A stretch of 64,000 bases of DNA from CAYQPF01 sp964419225 (GTDB lineage Bacteria > Cloacimonadota > Cloacimonadia > Cloacimonadales > CAYQPF01): the NCBI GenBank assembly GCA_964419225.1, contig CAYQPF010000004.1, positions 41,047 through 105,046 on the forward strand, in the 5' to 3' direction. Below are positions 7,267 through 16,080 of this stretch, one piece after another (positions within the stretch are counted from its first letter, which is position 1; each line of letters begins with the position of its first letter). The translations under genes and the position numbers were made by a program. Under the pieces are notes generated by a model that worked only from the letters and a program-made list of their open reading frames with translations, searched no databases and was not told where the DNA came from.

Positions 7267-9120
7267 TCAGGACTCATAACAGGGGATTTTCACTTTTATT
7301 TCTGTACCTTTATTTATCCGGGATTTTACTTCAATCTTACCATGATGCAATTCTACTAATCTTTTGACAATGGAAAGGCCCAAACCGAAAGTTTTTTCGC
7401 CGGAAGTCCCTCTTCTGCGAACAGTAGTAAATCTATCGAATATTTTAGTCAGATTTTCGGGAGGAATACCAATTCCGCTATCTTTGACAGATAAGCAGAT
7501 ATGCGATTCCTTTTCTTTTATCGAGCTAAGTGATATTTTGATTTTACCGCCTGAAGGAGTAAATTTCAGAGCATTAGAAACGAGATTATTTACTATTTGC
7601 CACATTTTATCAGCATTCATCAAGGCTGGCAGAGGTACTGCAGAGTATGAGATTTTAAAACTAATATCTTTACGAGATGCCATGATTTTGAAGATATCGG
7701 CATTATCTTTTAAAAGTTTATTCAAATCGAGCAATTCTAGTTCCAGACTAAAGTCATCAATATCCAGGCGATGTGCTTCCAGAATATCAGTTACCATCGT
7801 TAATGCCCTATTGCTAGATAACTCAATCAGGTTATTGTAATGTTGAAGTTTGGGTGACAAAACTTCTTCGTTAATCATTTGGACTAAATAATAGATATTG
7901 CTGATGGCATTTCTGATGTCATGAGAAACCACGTTCAAAATCGCATCTTTGGAGTTGTTCAGATCGACTAATTCTTCTTTCTGTTGTTCGATATTATTAT
8001 TTAATTCCAGCAGTTCGACATTCCTGATTCTATATAATTCAGCTTCATTTTTCTGTCTTTCATAATCAAATTTGGCTTGTAAACGGGCGATTTCACTGGC
8101 ATGGTTCGCTGTAAAGACAGCTTCTTTGAGATCAATATATTTATCAAGATAGGTATAAGCAAGATTGTGATTACCTATCAACTTGCAATACTCGGCAAAA
8201 GTCCGGTAGAAATTTATCTGTACATCCAGATCCTGCACCTGATCAACAAGATCCAAAGCTTCATTAAAGGATTCTTCGGCATATTTGAATTTGGAAGTAG
8301 CAACATATACCTTACCCATATCCGTCAGGATTTTGATGATATTTGTTTTAAGGTTATGTTCACGGGATATTGAAAGGGCTTCTTCATAAAATTCCAGAGC
8401 TTCTTTGTAGTTCTGATGATTCTTGGCCAAAGAAGCTAAATTAGTATAAATTTCGATCAGGTTTTTTTTATTCTGCACTCTTTCGAAGATTCTTCGTGCT
8501 CTTTTATAATAACCTTTGGCTAAAGCATAATCGCCCTGCATTTTGTAGAGATTGGCCAGGTTGTTGAAGGCAGTTCCCATTTCTTCGATATTGCTTTCAG
8601 AAACCCAAAGTTTTAAGGCCTTTTTGGAGTAAATTAAAGCATTAGGAATATCCTGAAGGTTTGAATAAATGATGCTAATGCTATTATAAGTTGTTGCCAG
8701 ATCAAAAGGTCTGTGCAGACGCTCTGCTAAAACAACTGCACTAAAGCCGTAATCCAGGGCTAAAGAAAAATTACCTAATAATCCTTCTATAGTTGAGAGG
8801 TTGGTAGTACAATTGAGAATTCCTGATTCATCTTCCAATTCCAGGAGAATGGCCAAAGCTTCTTCCAAATAATCCTTGGCTTGAGAATTATTTCCCTGCA
8901 TCGCGTATGATATGCCCATACTATGTTTGCCATTGGCTTCATATGCTCTGTTTCCGATTTGTATTGAATAATCTATACTTTGTTGAGCGAAAATTCTACT
9001 GCTTTCACATTCTCCATGGTTCCATAAGTTCAGAGAAATCCGATATGCCTGTAGTGCTCGAATTTCAGGATTTTCTTCTAACTCAAACTCAGCTATCTGA
9101 TCCTCAATATCTTTTTTCAT
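7267..9120 (-). CDS. TPR-repeat soluble sensor histidine kinase
   Basis: This cytoplasmic kinase of 617 residues has roughly eight tetratricopeptide repeats in its first 330 residues (repeated pattern A...Y...A...L). A coiled coil follows (QAKFDYERQKNEAELYRIR), then a HisKA domain with SHDIRN as the phosphoacceptor His. The HATPase_c domain shows NNLVSNALKFTP (N box), DSGIGIP (G1) and FGLGLSIVK (G2). No membrane segment is present, so protein contacts through the repeats probably supply the signal. No partner response regulator lies next to it. The ATG at 9120 was chosen over a TTG start 57 nt upstream because the domain begins there (MKKDIED). Confidence 0.82.
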   Translation of the reverse strand: MKKDIEDQIAEFELEENPEIRALQAYRISLNLWNHGECESSRIFAQQSIDYSIQIGNRAYEANGKHSMGISYAMQGNNSQAKDYLEEALAILLELEDESGILNCTTNLSTIEGLLGNFSLALDYGFSAVVLAERLHRPFDLATTYNSISIIYSNLQDIPNALIYSKKALKLWVSESNIEEMGTAFNNLANLYKMQGDYALAKGYYKRARRIFERVQNKKNLIEIYTNLASLAKNHQNYKEALEFYEEALSISREHNLKTNIIKILTDMGKVYVATSKFKYAEESFNEALDLVDQVQDLDVQINFYRTFAEYCKLIGNHNLAYTYLDKYIDLKEAVFTANHASEIARLQAKFDYERQKNEAELYRIRNVELLELNNNIEQQKEELVDLNNSKDAILNVVSHDIRNAISNIYYLVQMINEEVLSPKLQHYNNLIELSSNRALTMVTDILEAHRLDIDDFSLELELLDLNKLLKDNADIFKIMASRKDISFKISYSAVPLPALMNADKMWQIVNNLVSNALKFTPSGGKIKISLSSIKEKESHICLSVKDSGIGIPPENLTKIFDRFTTVRRRGTSGEKTFGLGLSIVKRLVELHHGKIEVKSRINKGTEIKVKIPCYES

Positions 9121-9298
9121 GATCCCTGCCCCATTTCTGATATAGGTAACAATTAACAGATCATAAAAATAGTGCAAGGTTTTTTTAATATTTCTGCAAA
9201 AAAGTGGGAAAGGGGTAATGGTTAATGGTTAATGGTATGTGAGTAGTGAATAGTGAGTTAATGGGGAAAGGTTAAGAAATTGAAAAGAGAGAAGGAGA

Positions 9299-9466
9299 TT
9301 ATCCGATGTAGCCGAATTTTCTGGCGTTTTCAATACACATTTCTTTAGTCATAAATCCCTTGGCAGAGGTACCGAGGCTTCTTCCATTTGGGGCAGTTCT
9401 TTTCCATAACCATTCACCTTTTGTATTTTGGTAAAAATCCCACTTGTCTTTTTTCTCTCTAAGCAT
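9299..9466 (-). CDS. Small YegP-type protein (DUF1508)
   Basis: A 55-residue protein carrying one copy of the DUF1508 / YegP fold: DFYQNTKGEWLWKRTAPNGR followed by a glycine-rich turn and CIENARKFGY. The family is a short beta-beta-alpha unit of unknown function, often found as one or two copies. The ATG at 9466 follows AGGGGGG. A longer frame upstream has no ribosome-binding site and encodes a hydrophobic stretch foreign to the family. It is a single gene in a repeat-rich space. Confidence 0.75.
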   Translation of the reverse strand: MLREKKDKWDFYQNTKGEWLWKRTAPNGRSLGTSAKGFMTKEMCIENARKFGYIG

Positions 9467-9652
9467 ATGCCCCCCTATAAACAATGATATATTCTGGAGG
9501 ACAAATAATTCGTCAATGTAAATTAGCAGGAAAGAGAATACTATAGTCATGAGTAGTGACATATTAAAGGACTATATGAACAAAATGGACGGTATGGACG
9601 TGAGAAGGGAAAGAAGGGATCGGAATGTTTCTCACAGAGTAATGATTTTCAA

Positions 9653-9824
9653 TTTAACCCAACTTATGCAGTAGCTGGACAGCATCTAAGCGAATCTTTT
9701 GCGTTCAGATGACTTACGAGATTTGCTCGAAATATTTACGAATATGACATCGCAAATCTGTAAGCCACTATTCCACAAAATCTTGAGCTTATCCATCTGT
9801 CATCTACTGCACAAATCGGGTTTA
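9653..9824. mobile_element. MITE-like element, copy C (subfamily 2)
   Basis: A 172-bp element bounded by TTTAACCCAACTTATGCAG and the inverse TGCACAAATCGGGTTTA. It is about 96 percent identical by eye to the inverted copy at 56546-56717 (roughly seven differences). It shares its end motif, but not its core, with copies A and B. It has no coding capacity. It fills most of the 9563-9922 space. Confidence 0.7.
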
Positions 9825-9875
9825 ACCTTTTTGGTTCTGGATAGTCCAGATTAGGTATGATTGTGAGTAAAGTAA

Positions 9876-9901
9876 AATAAAAGGCAGGGGATACCTGCCT
9901 T
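9876..9901 (-). terminator. Terminator of the adenosine deaminase gene
   Basis: An 8-bp stem (AAGGCAGG / CCTGCCTT, 9881-9901) is followed on the minus strand by TTTTATTTTA, 22 nt after the stop codon at 9923. Confidence 0.75.
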
Positions 9902-9922
9902 TCTGAAAAGATATTTCTGTTT

Positions 9923-10996
9923 TTATATTTTTTCTTCGATGATAACTTTAAGTTTTAGTTCTTCTTCTTCCAGTAATGCCATTTCAGCTAAAGCAGAATT
10001 GATCAGTTTTACTCTGTCATTATAAGGGATAAAAGCAGATTTGAACCCGTTAATGATAATGTTTTTGATATCAGGATAGTTGAGTCCCAAAAGTTCTATA
10101 GCCAGCATGAATTCGTCAGTCAACGTAGTATCAGAAATAAGACGGTTATCTGTATTGATAGTTACTCTTAAGCCGTAATCCAGGTAGAAATCAATGGGAT
10201 GCTCAGAGATGGATTTAACAGCTTTTGTATGGAAATTGCTTTTAATACATATTTCCAAAGGAATACGGTGATCATTTACGTAGTTCAGCAAGTCACCATC
10301 TTCGATAAGGCGAGTGCCGTGTCCAATACGATGAGTTCCACAATAATGCAGAGCCTGGTGAATGCTTTCGGGACCATAGGCTTCACCTGCATGAATCGTA
10401 ATATTAAGATTGTTTTTTAAAGCTCTGTCGAAGGCATCTTTATGTTCTTTGGCAGGATGGTTATACTCTGCACCAGCCAGGTCAAAACCAATCACTCCTT
10501 TATTTTTATAGGCGATGGCGAGTTCTGCAAGTTTTAGAGATGTTGTTGGATCCATATTTCTGATACCGCAAATAATAACACCGGTTTTGATATTAAAAAC
10601 TTTTTCGGCGGCTTTTAAGCCATCCAAAACGGCTTCAGAGATCTCAGTAAGTTTTAAATTTTTTTGAGTATGCAGAATGGGGGAGTAGCGAACTTCCATA
10701 TATCTGATGTTTTCTTTGGCAGCGTCTTCAGCTAATTCATAAGCAGCTCTATATAAACCTTCTTTAGTCTGTAATACAGATAATGTAATGGTAAAACCTC
10801 TCAGGTATTCTTCCAGACTTTCACATTCCTGAGTGCAGGAAACGATTTTTTTTAAATCTTCTTCATTATCTGCGGGTAATTTTACTTTTTGTTCTTTGGC
10901 TAATTCAAAGATGGTTTTGAGTCTGAGGGAACCGTCCAAATGTACATGCAGGTCAGTTTTGGGCAGCTTTTCAATAAATTCTCTTCTGAGTTCCAT
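9923..10996 (-). CDS. add: Adenosine deaminase
   Basis: This cytoplasmic zinc enzyme converts adenosine to inosine for purine salvage. The length of 357 residues is usual. Visible motifs are KTDLHVHLDGSL (zinc His pair) near residue 14, ITIHAGEAYGP (third zinc His and catalytic Glu) in the middle, and a GHGTRL segment. VTINTDNRLIS carries the catalytic Asp; the TDN form, rather than TDD, is common in bacterial enzymes. ATG 10996 follows AAAGGAGAAAAGCG, which is better than an in-frame ATG 30 nt upstream. It lies 31 nt downstream of the papain-like gene and is likely in the same transcript. Confidence 0.9.
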   Translation of the reverse strand: MELRREFIEKLPKTDLHVHLDGSLRLKTIFELAKEQKVKLPADNEEDLKKIVSCTQECESLEEYLRGFTITLSVLQTKEGLYRAAYELAEDAAKENIRYMEVRYSPILHTQKNLKLTEISEAVLDGLKAAEKVFNIKTGVIICGIRNMDPTTSLKLAELAIAYKNKGVIGFDLAGAEYNHPAKEHKDAFDRALKNNLNITIHAGEAYGPESIHQALHYCGTHRIGHGTRLIEDGDLLNYVNDHRIPLEICIKSNFHTKAVKSISEHPIDFYLDYGLRVTINTDNRLISDTTLTDEFMLAIELLGLNYPDIKNIIINGFKSAFIPYNDRVKLINSALAEMALLEEEELKLKVIIEEKI

Positions 10997-11027
10997 CGCT
11001 TTTCTCCTTTTTTTACTTTGTGTCATA

Positions 11028-11732
11028 TTATTCTTCTTTTAGTTTAATTTCTTTTTCGAACTGGATGAAGCAATGATTTTGACTATACAGGAAATCTTTG
11101 CGAATATTCTTCCAGCGTCTGCACCAGATAGGACTGGGGTTGAGTTTGTCTTCGATATATAGTTTCATTTGAAAATTCAGAGGGATATTTTTTAATAGTT
11201 TTAAAATGAATTCAAGATTTTTGTTTGTAGTATGTTCACCCAATAAAATCCATTTACTGAGGTTATCCAGTTCAGAATATACTTTATCCGGCTGATCGTA
11301 ATGAGCACTTTCGAAATAACCGGCTACGAGATTAAAATGATTTTCCAGATGATAGACATAGATTCTGTCTTCCCGGGGGATTTGGTTTTTCATATAATCA
11401 AAACTTAGCAAGCTGTCGTCAAAGTTTTTAATTTCATTTAAGCCAACAGCAACCCTGCAACTTCCTTTAAGATTATAATGGGTCAGAACCAGGCGGAACC
11501 ATTTCATAATTGTTTCATTACTCACATCAGGATTTATTTTTAGATCACCTGCTGATGTAAATTTCAGGATCTTAGCAATTTCATCCGGAGTTTGAATTCC
11601 AATATCTTCAGAGAATAGGTAATTTATTACAGCAGTTAGGGAGGTTATTGAGCCAGAATCAGGGTATTGAGGTCTGGCCAATACTCTGAGAATTTTATTA
11701 TTGAGAAATCTGTCCTGATAAATCTTCTTCAT
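11028..11732 (-). CDS. Phytochelatin-synthase/papain-fold-like protein with Ser at the Cys position
   Basis: Function not established. Residues 22-38 read QYPDSGSITSLTAVINY, which lines up with the Q-x3-C-G-x3-S-L-x4-N active-site helix of phytochelatin synthase-like and related papain-fold proteins, with Ser26 in place of Cys. A candidate second residue is His132 in HFNLVAGYF, the family's usual GHFxxxxGY pattern. ILLGEHTTNKN follows at a distance suited to the third residue. It has no signal peptide, so it is probably cytoplasmic. It precedes add in a two-gene unit. It could be an inactive or Ser-dependent relative, or an unrelated fold; the match is by eye only. Confidence 0.4.
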   Translation of the reverse strand: MKKIYQDRFLNNKILRVLARPQYPDSGSITSLTAVINYLFSEDIGIQTPDEIAKILKFTSAGDLKINPDVSNETIMKWFRLVLTHYNLKGSCRVAVGLNEIKNFDDSLLSFDYMKNQIPREDRIYVYHLENHFNLVAGYFESAHYDQPDKVYSELDNLSKWILLGEHTTNKNLEFILKLLKNIPLNFQMKLYIEDKLNPSPIWCRRWKNIRKDFLYSQNHCFIQFEKEIKLKEE

Positions 11733-11985
11733 TATTTACCTCAGTTTCAATTTTTTCACATTTTAAGAAGCAGGTAATAAAGTGCAAGAAAAAAATGAAA
11801 AGTCATAAAATCAGGTTACATTGGGTTGAAGTTTAAAATTATGGATATTTTCCAAAATGGTGTTTATTAAAAAAAAAACTTGAGGATGAAAATTGTAAAG
11901 TAATACTATTAATGCGTTTGAACGATTATGAGAGAAAATATAAAGTTCATTTGGGATAATTTCTAAAAAAAAATGTATTAAAAAC

Positions 11986-12013
11986 TTGACACAATAATAA
12001 TAATTAATATATT
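11986..12013 (+). promoter_or_regulatory. Sigma70-like promoter of the OmpA-family gene
   Basis: TTGACA (11986-11991) and TATATT (12008-12013) are separated by 16 bp in a very AT-rich 300-bp upstream region that is otherwise empty. Confidence 0.6.
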
Positions 12014-12055
12014 TTTGTTTAATGATATTTAAAACCTAAATTGGAGGGAAAAATG

Positions 12056-13471
12056 ATGAAAAAAACATCAAGGGTGGTATTATTCATAGTAATATTGCTC
12101 TCTATTTTTGTAACAGCAAATGCATTGAAAACAACTGCAACGGTTAAGGGCGGCTTAACGTACTATAATGGGGATATACAAAAAAACGTCTGGCCATTTT
12201 TTGCTGTCGGTGGTCAATATGAAGTTTGGTACACTAATCCTTACATATCAATGAGTATGGGAATTCATCCTACAGTGACTTATACTATGGCAGGACCATC
12301 CGCTAGGGATAACTTCAAAACAGCTGTATGGGGGCTTGATGGTTTAGTCAGAATCAAACCCGAATTTATATATCTTCCTATAGACAAATGGTTTCCTAAA
12401 AACATATTCCATGTGAAGAGAATATATGGATTTGGTCAGGTTGGTTATGGAATGAGCTGGTTTAATCCTTCTACCCGTGACAATGAAGATATTATTGGTA
12501 CTAATGGCAAGAATTATTCTAAGATGACTACTGCCACACAGATTCCAATGATCATGGGTATCATGTATTATACAGATCAGCCGTTTAATGTGGAGATGTC
12601 GCTCGGTTGGGAAGTAATGGATACAGATCTTATTGATGGCAGACCATCAGGTAAGAATGATGACACATATTATACTGCTTATACAGGTCTTTCCTGGAAT
12701 TTTGATACAAAGAAAGATACAGATGGTGACGGTATAATTGATAAGAAAGACAAAGATAAACTTCATCCTGAAGATCTTGACGGTTTCCAGGATACAGACG
12801 GTATTCCTGATTATGATAATGATAATGATGGTATTCCAGATACAAAAGATAAAACTCCAGGTTCAGATGAAACTGTAGCGAAGAATGTTAATACTAAAGA
12901 AACTTATAACGGGTTCCAGGATAATGATGGTACACCGGATGTAGTACCTGTACCAGAAAAGAAACCTGAGCCAGTAGTAGAACAACCGAAGTCAGAACCT
13001 GTGGTTGAACAACCTAAACCTGTTGTTGTGGTTGAACCTCCTAAACCTGTAGTTGAAGAACCAAAACCAGCTCCAGTTGTTGAAGAGCCAAAACCAGTTG
13101 TTAAGGAAACACCTAAAGTAGAATTCAAGAAAGAGACTCCTCTTGTACTTGATGGTATCACTTTCAAATCAGGAAGTAATACAATAGATCCTGAATCATA
13201 TGAAGTATTAGATATGGTTGCAGCTTCTTTGGTTGAAAACAAAGATGTGAAGATAGAAATTCAGGGTCATACAGACAGTGTTGGTAATCCACAACTCAAC
13301 AAGAAACTTTCTCAAAGCAGAGCTAATGCTGTTAAAGCATATCTTGTCAAGAAAGGTGTTGAGGCTAAGAACCTTGTTGCCAAGGGATATGGTTCCTCCA
13401 AGCCAGTCGCTTCCAATAAGACTAAAGATGGTCAAGCTAAGAACAGAAGAATTCAATTCGTGAAAATTTAA
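12056..13471 (+). CDS. OmpA-family outer-membrane protein with thrombospondin-type repeats
   Basis: A cell-envelope protein of about 471 residues that ties the outer membrane to peptidoglycan. A signal peptide (MKKTSRVVLFIVILLSIFVTANA) leads into a beta-rich domain of about 200 residues, probably a membrane barrel. Calcium-binding thrombospondin type 3 repeats follow (DTDGDGIIDKKDKD, DNDNDGIPDTKD). A Pro/Glu/Val-rich spacer (EPVVEQPK and EEPKP repeats, about 60 residues) comes next. The C-terminal OmpA domain has GHTDSVGNPQLNKKLSQSRA, with the Asp and Arg that bind diaminopimelate. ATG 12056 has the best spacing from GGAGGG; ATG 12053 is an alternative. Promoter 11986-12013 and terminator 13490-13518 make it monocistronic. 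It is probably abundant. Confidence 0.88.
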   Translation: MKKTSRVVLFIVILLSIFVTANALKTTATVKGGLTYYNGDIQKNVWPFFAVGGQYEVWYTNPYISMSMGIHPTVTYTMAGPSARDNFKTAVWGLDGLVRIKPEFIYLPIDKWFPKNIFHVKRIYGFGQVGYGMSWFNPSTRDNEDIIGTNGKNYSKMTTATQIPMIMGIMYYTDQPFNVEMSLGWEVMDTDLIDGRPSGKNDDTYYTAYTGLSWNFDTKKDTDGDGIIDKKDKDKLHPEDLDGFQDTDGIPDYDNDNDGIPDTKDKTPGSDETVAKNVNTKETYNGFQDNDGTPDVVPVPEKKPEPVVEQPKSEPVVEQPKPVVVVEPPKPVVEEPKPAPVVEEPKPVVKETPKVEFKKETPLVLDGITFKSGSNTIDPESYEVLDMVAASLVENKDVKIEIQGHTDSVGNPQLNKKLSQSRANAVKAYLVKKGVEAKNLVAKGYGSSKPVASNKTKDGQAKNRRIQFVKI

Positions 13472-13489
13472 CAAATAAGTTCAAAGAAG

Positions 13490-13518
13490 GGAGCTGGAAA
13501 CAGCTCCTTTTTTTTTTG
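13490..13518 (+). terminator. Terminator of the OmpA-family gene
   Basis: A 7-bp GC-rich stem with GAAA loop (GGAGCTG-GAAA-CAGCTCC) is followed by eleven T residues. Confidence 0.9.
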
Positions 13519-13592
13519 AAAAAAAGTTATAGACAAAAAGCCATACAAATACATTTTTACTTCTAAATAGGAAAAAGGAGGTAGATAAGCGT

Positions 13593-13679
13593 ATGAAAGA
13601 TGGCTCGGAACCTGACTGTATTTATAAAAGCAATCAACATGAATTGGTTTTATTAATACGGTTTGTCAAACCCGATTAA
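13593..13679 (+). CDS. Candidate 28-codon leader peptide upstream of corA
   Basis: ATG 13593 follows a full AAGGAGG (13576-13582) at 11 nt and opens a 28-codon frame (MKDGSEPDCIYKSNQHELVL...) that stops 64 nt before the CorA start. It resembles no family I know. Position and strong ribosome-binding site suggest a leader peptide that could control corA translation or transcription, as CorL and MgtL do in enterobacteria (analogy only). It could equally be a chance frame. Confidence 0.3.
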   Translation: MKDGSEPDCIYKSNQHELVLLIRFVKPD

Positions 13680-13743
13680 TGCCGAAGGAAGATTGCTGAA
13701 TATAGTTGGTCTTGCTCATTCGCTTTTCTATTGGGGAGAGAAT

Positions 13744-14691
13744 ATGATACAAATCTTCAGAGCAGGAAATAACTCAATCGTAGAAACAAAGAATCCTGAA
13801 AACGACAGCTGGGTAAACATTTATGATCCCACTGCCTTAGATATGCTCAGAATGGAAGAGTTTGCTCATACATATGACATTCCTTTCGATTTTTTTACAG
13901 ATCCTCTCGATATTGATGAAAGAGCACGATATGATTATGATGAAAATGTTTATTTTATGACCATACGTTTACCTGTCTATGATGAAAATAACCCTGATAT
14001 TCCTTTTAGTACTATGCCGTTAGGTGTTATTTACCATAAAGATGTTATCTTTACAATCTCAACAAAACGTAACAAAATTATAGAGGATTTCATACGAGGA
14101 AAAGAAAAATTTCTACCTTTCGGTGAGAAGAGGATTCTCTTTGTTTTAAGAATATTTCTGAAAACAGTTCTTCTATATCTGAATGATCTGAAGGAAATAA
14201 ATCGGAGAACAGATATTATTGAAAAAGATTTACACACTTCCATCAAGAACAAAGAGCTTATTAAACTGCTGAATCTGGAGAAAAGTCTTGTGTTCTTTAC
14301 AACTTCAATCAAATCAAATGAGATCATGATGGAACGGCTTCTTAGGTCACGTTTGATGAATAATGAAGATAACCGGGACAGTCTTGAAGATATAATTATT
14401 GATAACAAACAGGCATTGGAAATGTCCAAGATCAGTAGTGATATTCTCAGTGGGATGATGGATGCTTTTGCTTCTGTTATCTCAAATAATTTAAATGTAA
14501 TCATGAAATTTTTGACATCATTATCAATTATTATGATGATCCCAACTGTAATTTCAAGCCTCTTCGGAATGAATGTACATGTGCCTTTTGCTCAGTCTCC
14601 CTGGGGTTTCTATTATGTTTTGATCATTAGTTTTGTTTTGGCAATAATTGTTGCTTTTCTTTTGTTTAAAAAAAGATTTTTGAAAATATAA
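13744..14691 (+). CDS. corA: CorA-family magnesium/divalent cation channel
   Basis: This inner-membrane pentameric channel takes up Mg2+ (or Co2+/Ni2+) and has 315 residues. A cytoplasmic alpha/beta domain (about 1-150) and a long stalk helix precede two membrane helices at the C-terminus. The first ends in the signature GMN motif (SSLFGMNVHVPF); the second is YYVLIISFVLAIIVAFLLF. The last residues KKRFLKI form the basic tail. ATG 13744 follows GGGGAGAG. A TTG start 81 nt upstream would add residues foreign to the family. hutI starts 9 nt downstream, so the two are co-transcribed, without an obvious functional link. Confidence 0.9.
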   Translation: MIQIFRAGNNSIVETKNPENDSWVNIYDPTALDMLRMEEFAHTYDIPFDFFTDPLDIDERARYDYDENVYFMTIRLPVYDENNPDIPFSTMPLGVIYHKDVIFTISTKRNKIIEDFIRGKEKFLPFGEKRILFVLRIFLKTVLLYLNDLKEINRRTDIIEKDLHTSIKNKELIKLLNLEKSLVFFTTSIKSNEIMMERLLRSRLMNNEDNRDSLEDIIIDNKQALEMSKISSDILSGMMDAFASVISNNLNVIMKFLTSLSIIMMIPTVISSLFGMNVHVPFAQSPWGFYYVLIISFVLAIIVAFLLFKKRFLKI

Positions 14692-14700
14692 AGGATTATT

Positions 14701-15945
14701 ATGAAAATTGATCTTATAATAAAAAATGCTAAACAGGTATTAACTTTGGCAGGATCACCAGAACCTCGCAAAGGCAAAGAAATGGATGATCTGGCTATTC
14801 TAACAGGCGTATCAATTGCTATCCATGAAGGCAAAATATTGGCCTTGGACAGTTTTGAAAAGTTGTCTGGACAATATGAACCACAACAAATCATTGAGGC
14901 AGAAAGTAAAGTTGTCATGCCGGGGTTTGTAGATCCGCACACTCATCCGGTATTTGTACATACCCGGGAAAACGAGTTTGAGATGAGGATCAAAGGGAAA
15001 ACATATGTAGAGATATCACAGAGTGGGGGTGGGATCAGATCCTCCATAAAAGCAGTCAGAGATGCATCTGAAGATGAACTTTATGACCTTGCTTTCCAAA
15101 GAATCTCCAAAATGATTCCATTGGGTACCACAACATTGGAAGCAAAGAGCGGTTACGGACTCTCCACCGAGAGTGAGATCAAAATGCTCAGAGTCATAAA
15201 AAGATTACAAGAAAAGTTACCTATTGAAATAGTGCCAACTTTTATGGGTGCACATGAATTTCCTCTTGAATATAAAGATAATAAAGCAGAATATATAAGA
15301 ATTCTCACAGAAGAGATGCTGCCTGAGATTGCCAGATTAAATTTGGCCGAGTATAATGATATCTTTACGGAGGATCATGTATATAACATTTCTCAATCCC
15401 GTGAAGTGATGCGGAGAGCAAAAGATCTTGGCTTTAAATTAAGAATGCATGCTGATGAGCTTCAGGCAATTGGCGGAGCTGAGTTAGCCGGAGAGTTGAA
15501 GGTCGTATCAGCAGATCATCTGGGTGCAGCTTCCGATGCAGGTATTAAAGCAATGGTCGAGAACGGAGTCATTGCGACACTTTTACCGGGGACAATATTC
15601 AGCTTGGGTCTTAAGTCTTATGCCAGAGCGAGAGATATGATCAATGCAGGTTTACCTGTTGCCCTTGCTACTGATTACAATCCGGGTTCGTGTAACTGTG
15701 ATAGTATGCAGTTTATCATTACACTTGCTACCTTACAGATGAAAATGACTGTAGCAGAAGCAATCACTGCTTCTACGATTAATGCTGCACATGCTTTAAA
15801 CAGAGGGCATTATCTGGGTTCTCTTGAACCTGGAAAACAAGCAGATATCCTGATACTGGATATCCCTGATTATCATTTCCTGCCCTATCATTTTGGCTCA
15901 AATTCGGTGGAAACAGTTATTAAAAAGGGGAAAGTGATTAGTTAA
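14701..15945 (+). CDS. hutI: Imidazolonepropionase
   Basis: A cytoplasmic metal-dependent hydrolase that opens 4-imidazolone-5-propionate to N-formimino-glutamate, the third step of histidine breakdown. The length of 414 residues is typical. VDPHTHPVF gives the first metal His pair. TTTLEAKSGYGL, MHADEL and SADHLGA carry further ligands and substrate contacts, and ATDYNPGSCNCDSMQ the catalytic Asp. It follows corA by 9 nt. No hutH, hutU or hutG gene lies in the window, so the rest of the pathway must be elsewhere or absent. Confidence 0.93.
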   Translation: MKIDLIIKNAKQVLTLAGSPEPRKGKEMDDLAILTGVSIAIHEGKILALDSFEKLSGQYEPQQIIEAESKVVMPGFVDPHTHPVFVHTRENEFEMRIKGKTYVEISQSGGGIRSSIKAVRDASEDELYDLAFQRISKMIPLGTTTLEAKSGYGLSTESEIKMLRVIKRLQEKLPIEIVPTFMGAHEFPLEYKDNKAEYIRILTEEMLPEIARLNLAEYNDIFTEDHVYNISQSREVMRRAKDLGFKLRMHADELQAIGGAELAGELKVVSADHLGAASDAGIKAMVENGVIATLLPGTIFSLGLKSYARARDMINAGLPVALATDYNPGSCNCDSMQFIITLATLQMKMTVAEAITASTINAAHALNRGHYLGSLEPGKQADILILDIPDYHFLPYHFGSNSVETVIKKGKVIS

Positions 15946-16035
15946 TAGTCATGAGTCCATAGTCATGAGTAAGTAGTTAATGGTTAGTGGTAAATGGTAA
16001 ACAGTGAGTAGTAAATAGTAAGTTGTTAATGGTAA
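15946..16035. repeat. GTCATGAGT / TAATGGTTAG short-motif repeat tract
   Basis: Loose tandem of GTCATGAGT, TAATGGTTAGTGG and AGTAAATAGTAAG units between hutI and the asnS terminator. Similar wording recurs near 9215-9260, 18525-18560 and 46722-46755. No gene is visible. Confidence 0.5.
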
Positions 16036-16062
16036 AATAAAAAGGTGCCTGATGGCACCTTT
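16036..16062 (-). terminator. Terminator of the asnS operon
   Basis: A 9-bp stem (AAAGGTGCC / GGCACCTTT, 16041-16062) is followed on the minus strand by TTTTTATTTTA. It may also stop hutI transcripts from the other side. Confidence 0.75.
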
Positions 16063-16080
16063 AAAATAATCTTTAATCCT

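Noticed and set aside
12630..13242. Long antisense frames within the OmpA gene
   Set aside because: They arise from the Asp/Gly- and Pro/Val-rich repeats read backwards and have no start signals.
13560..13743. M-box (Mg2+) or Mn2+ riboswitch before corA
   Set aside because: The conserved core sequences of those classes are not present.
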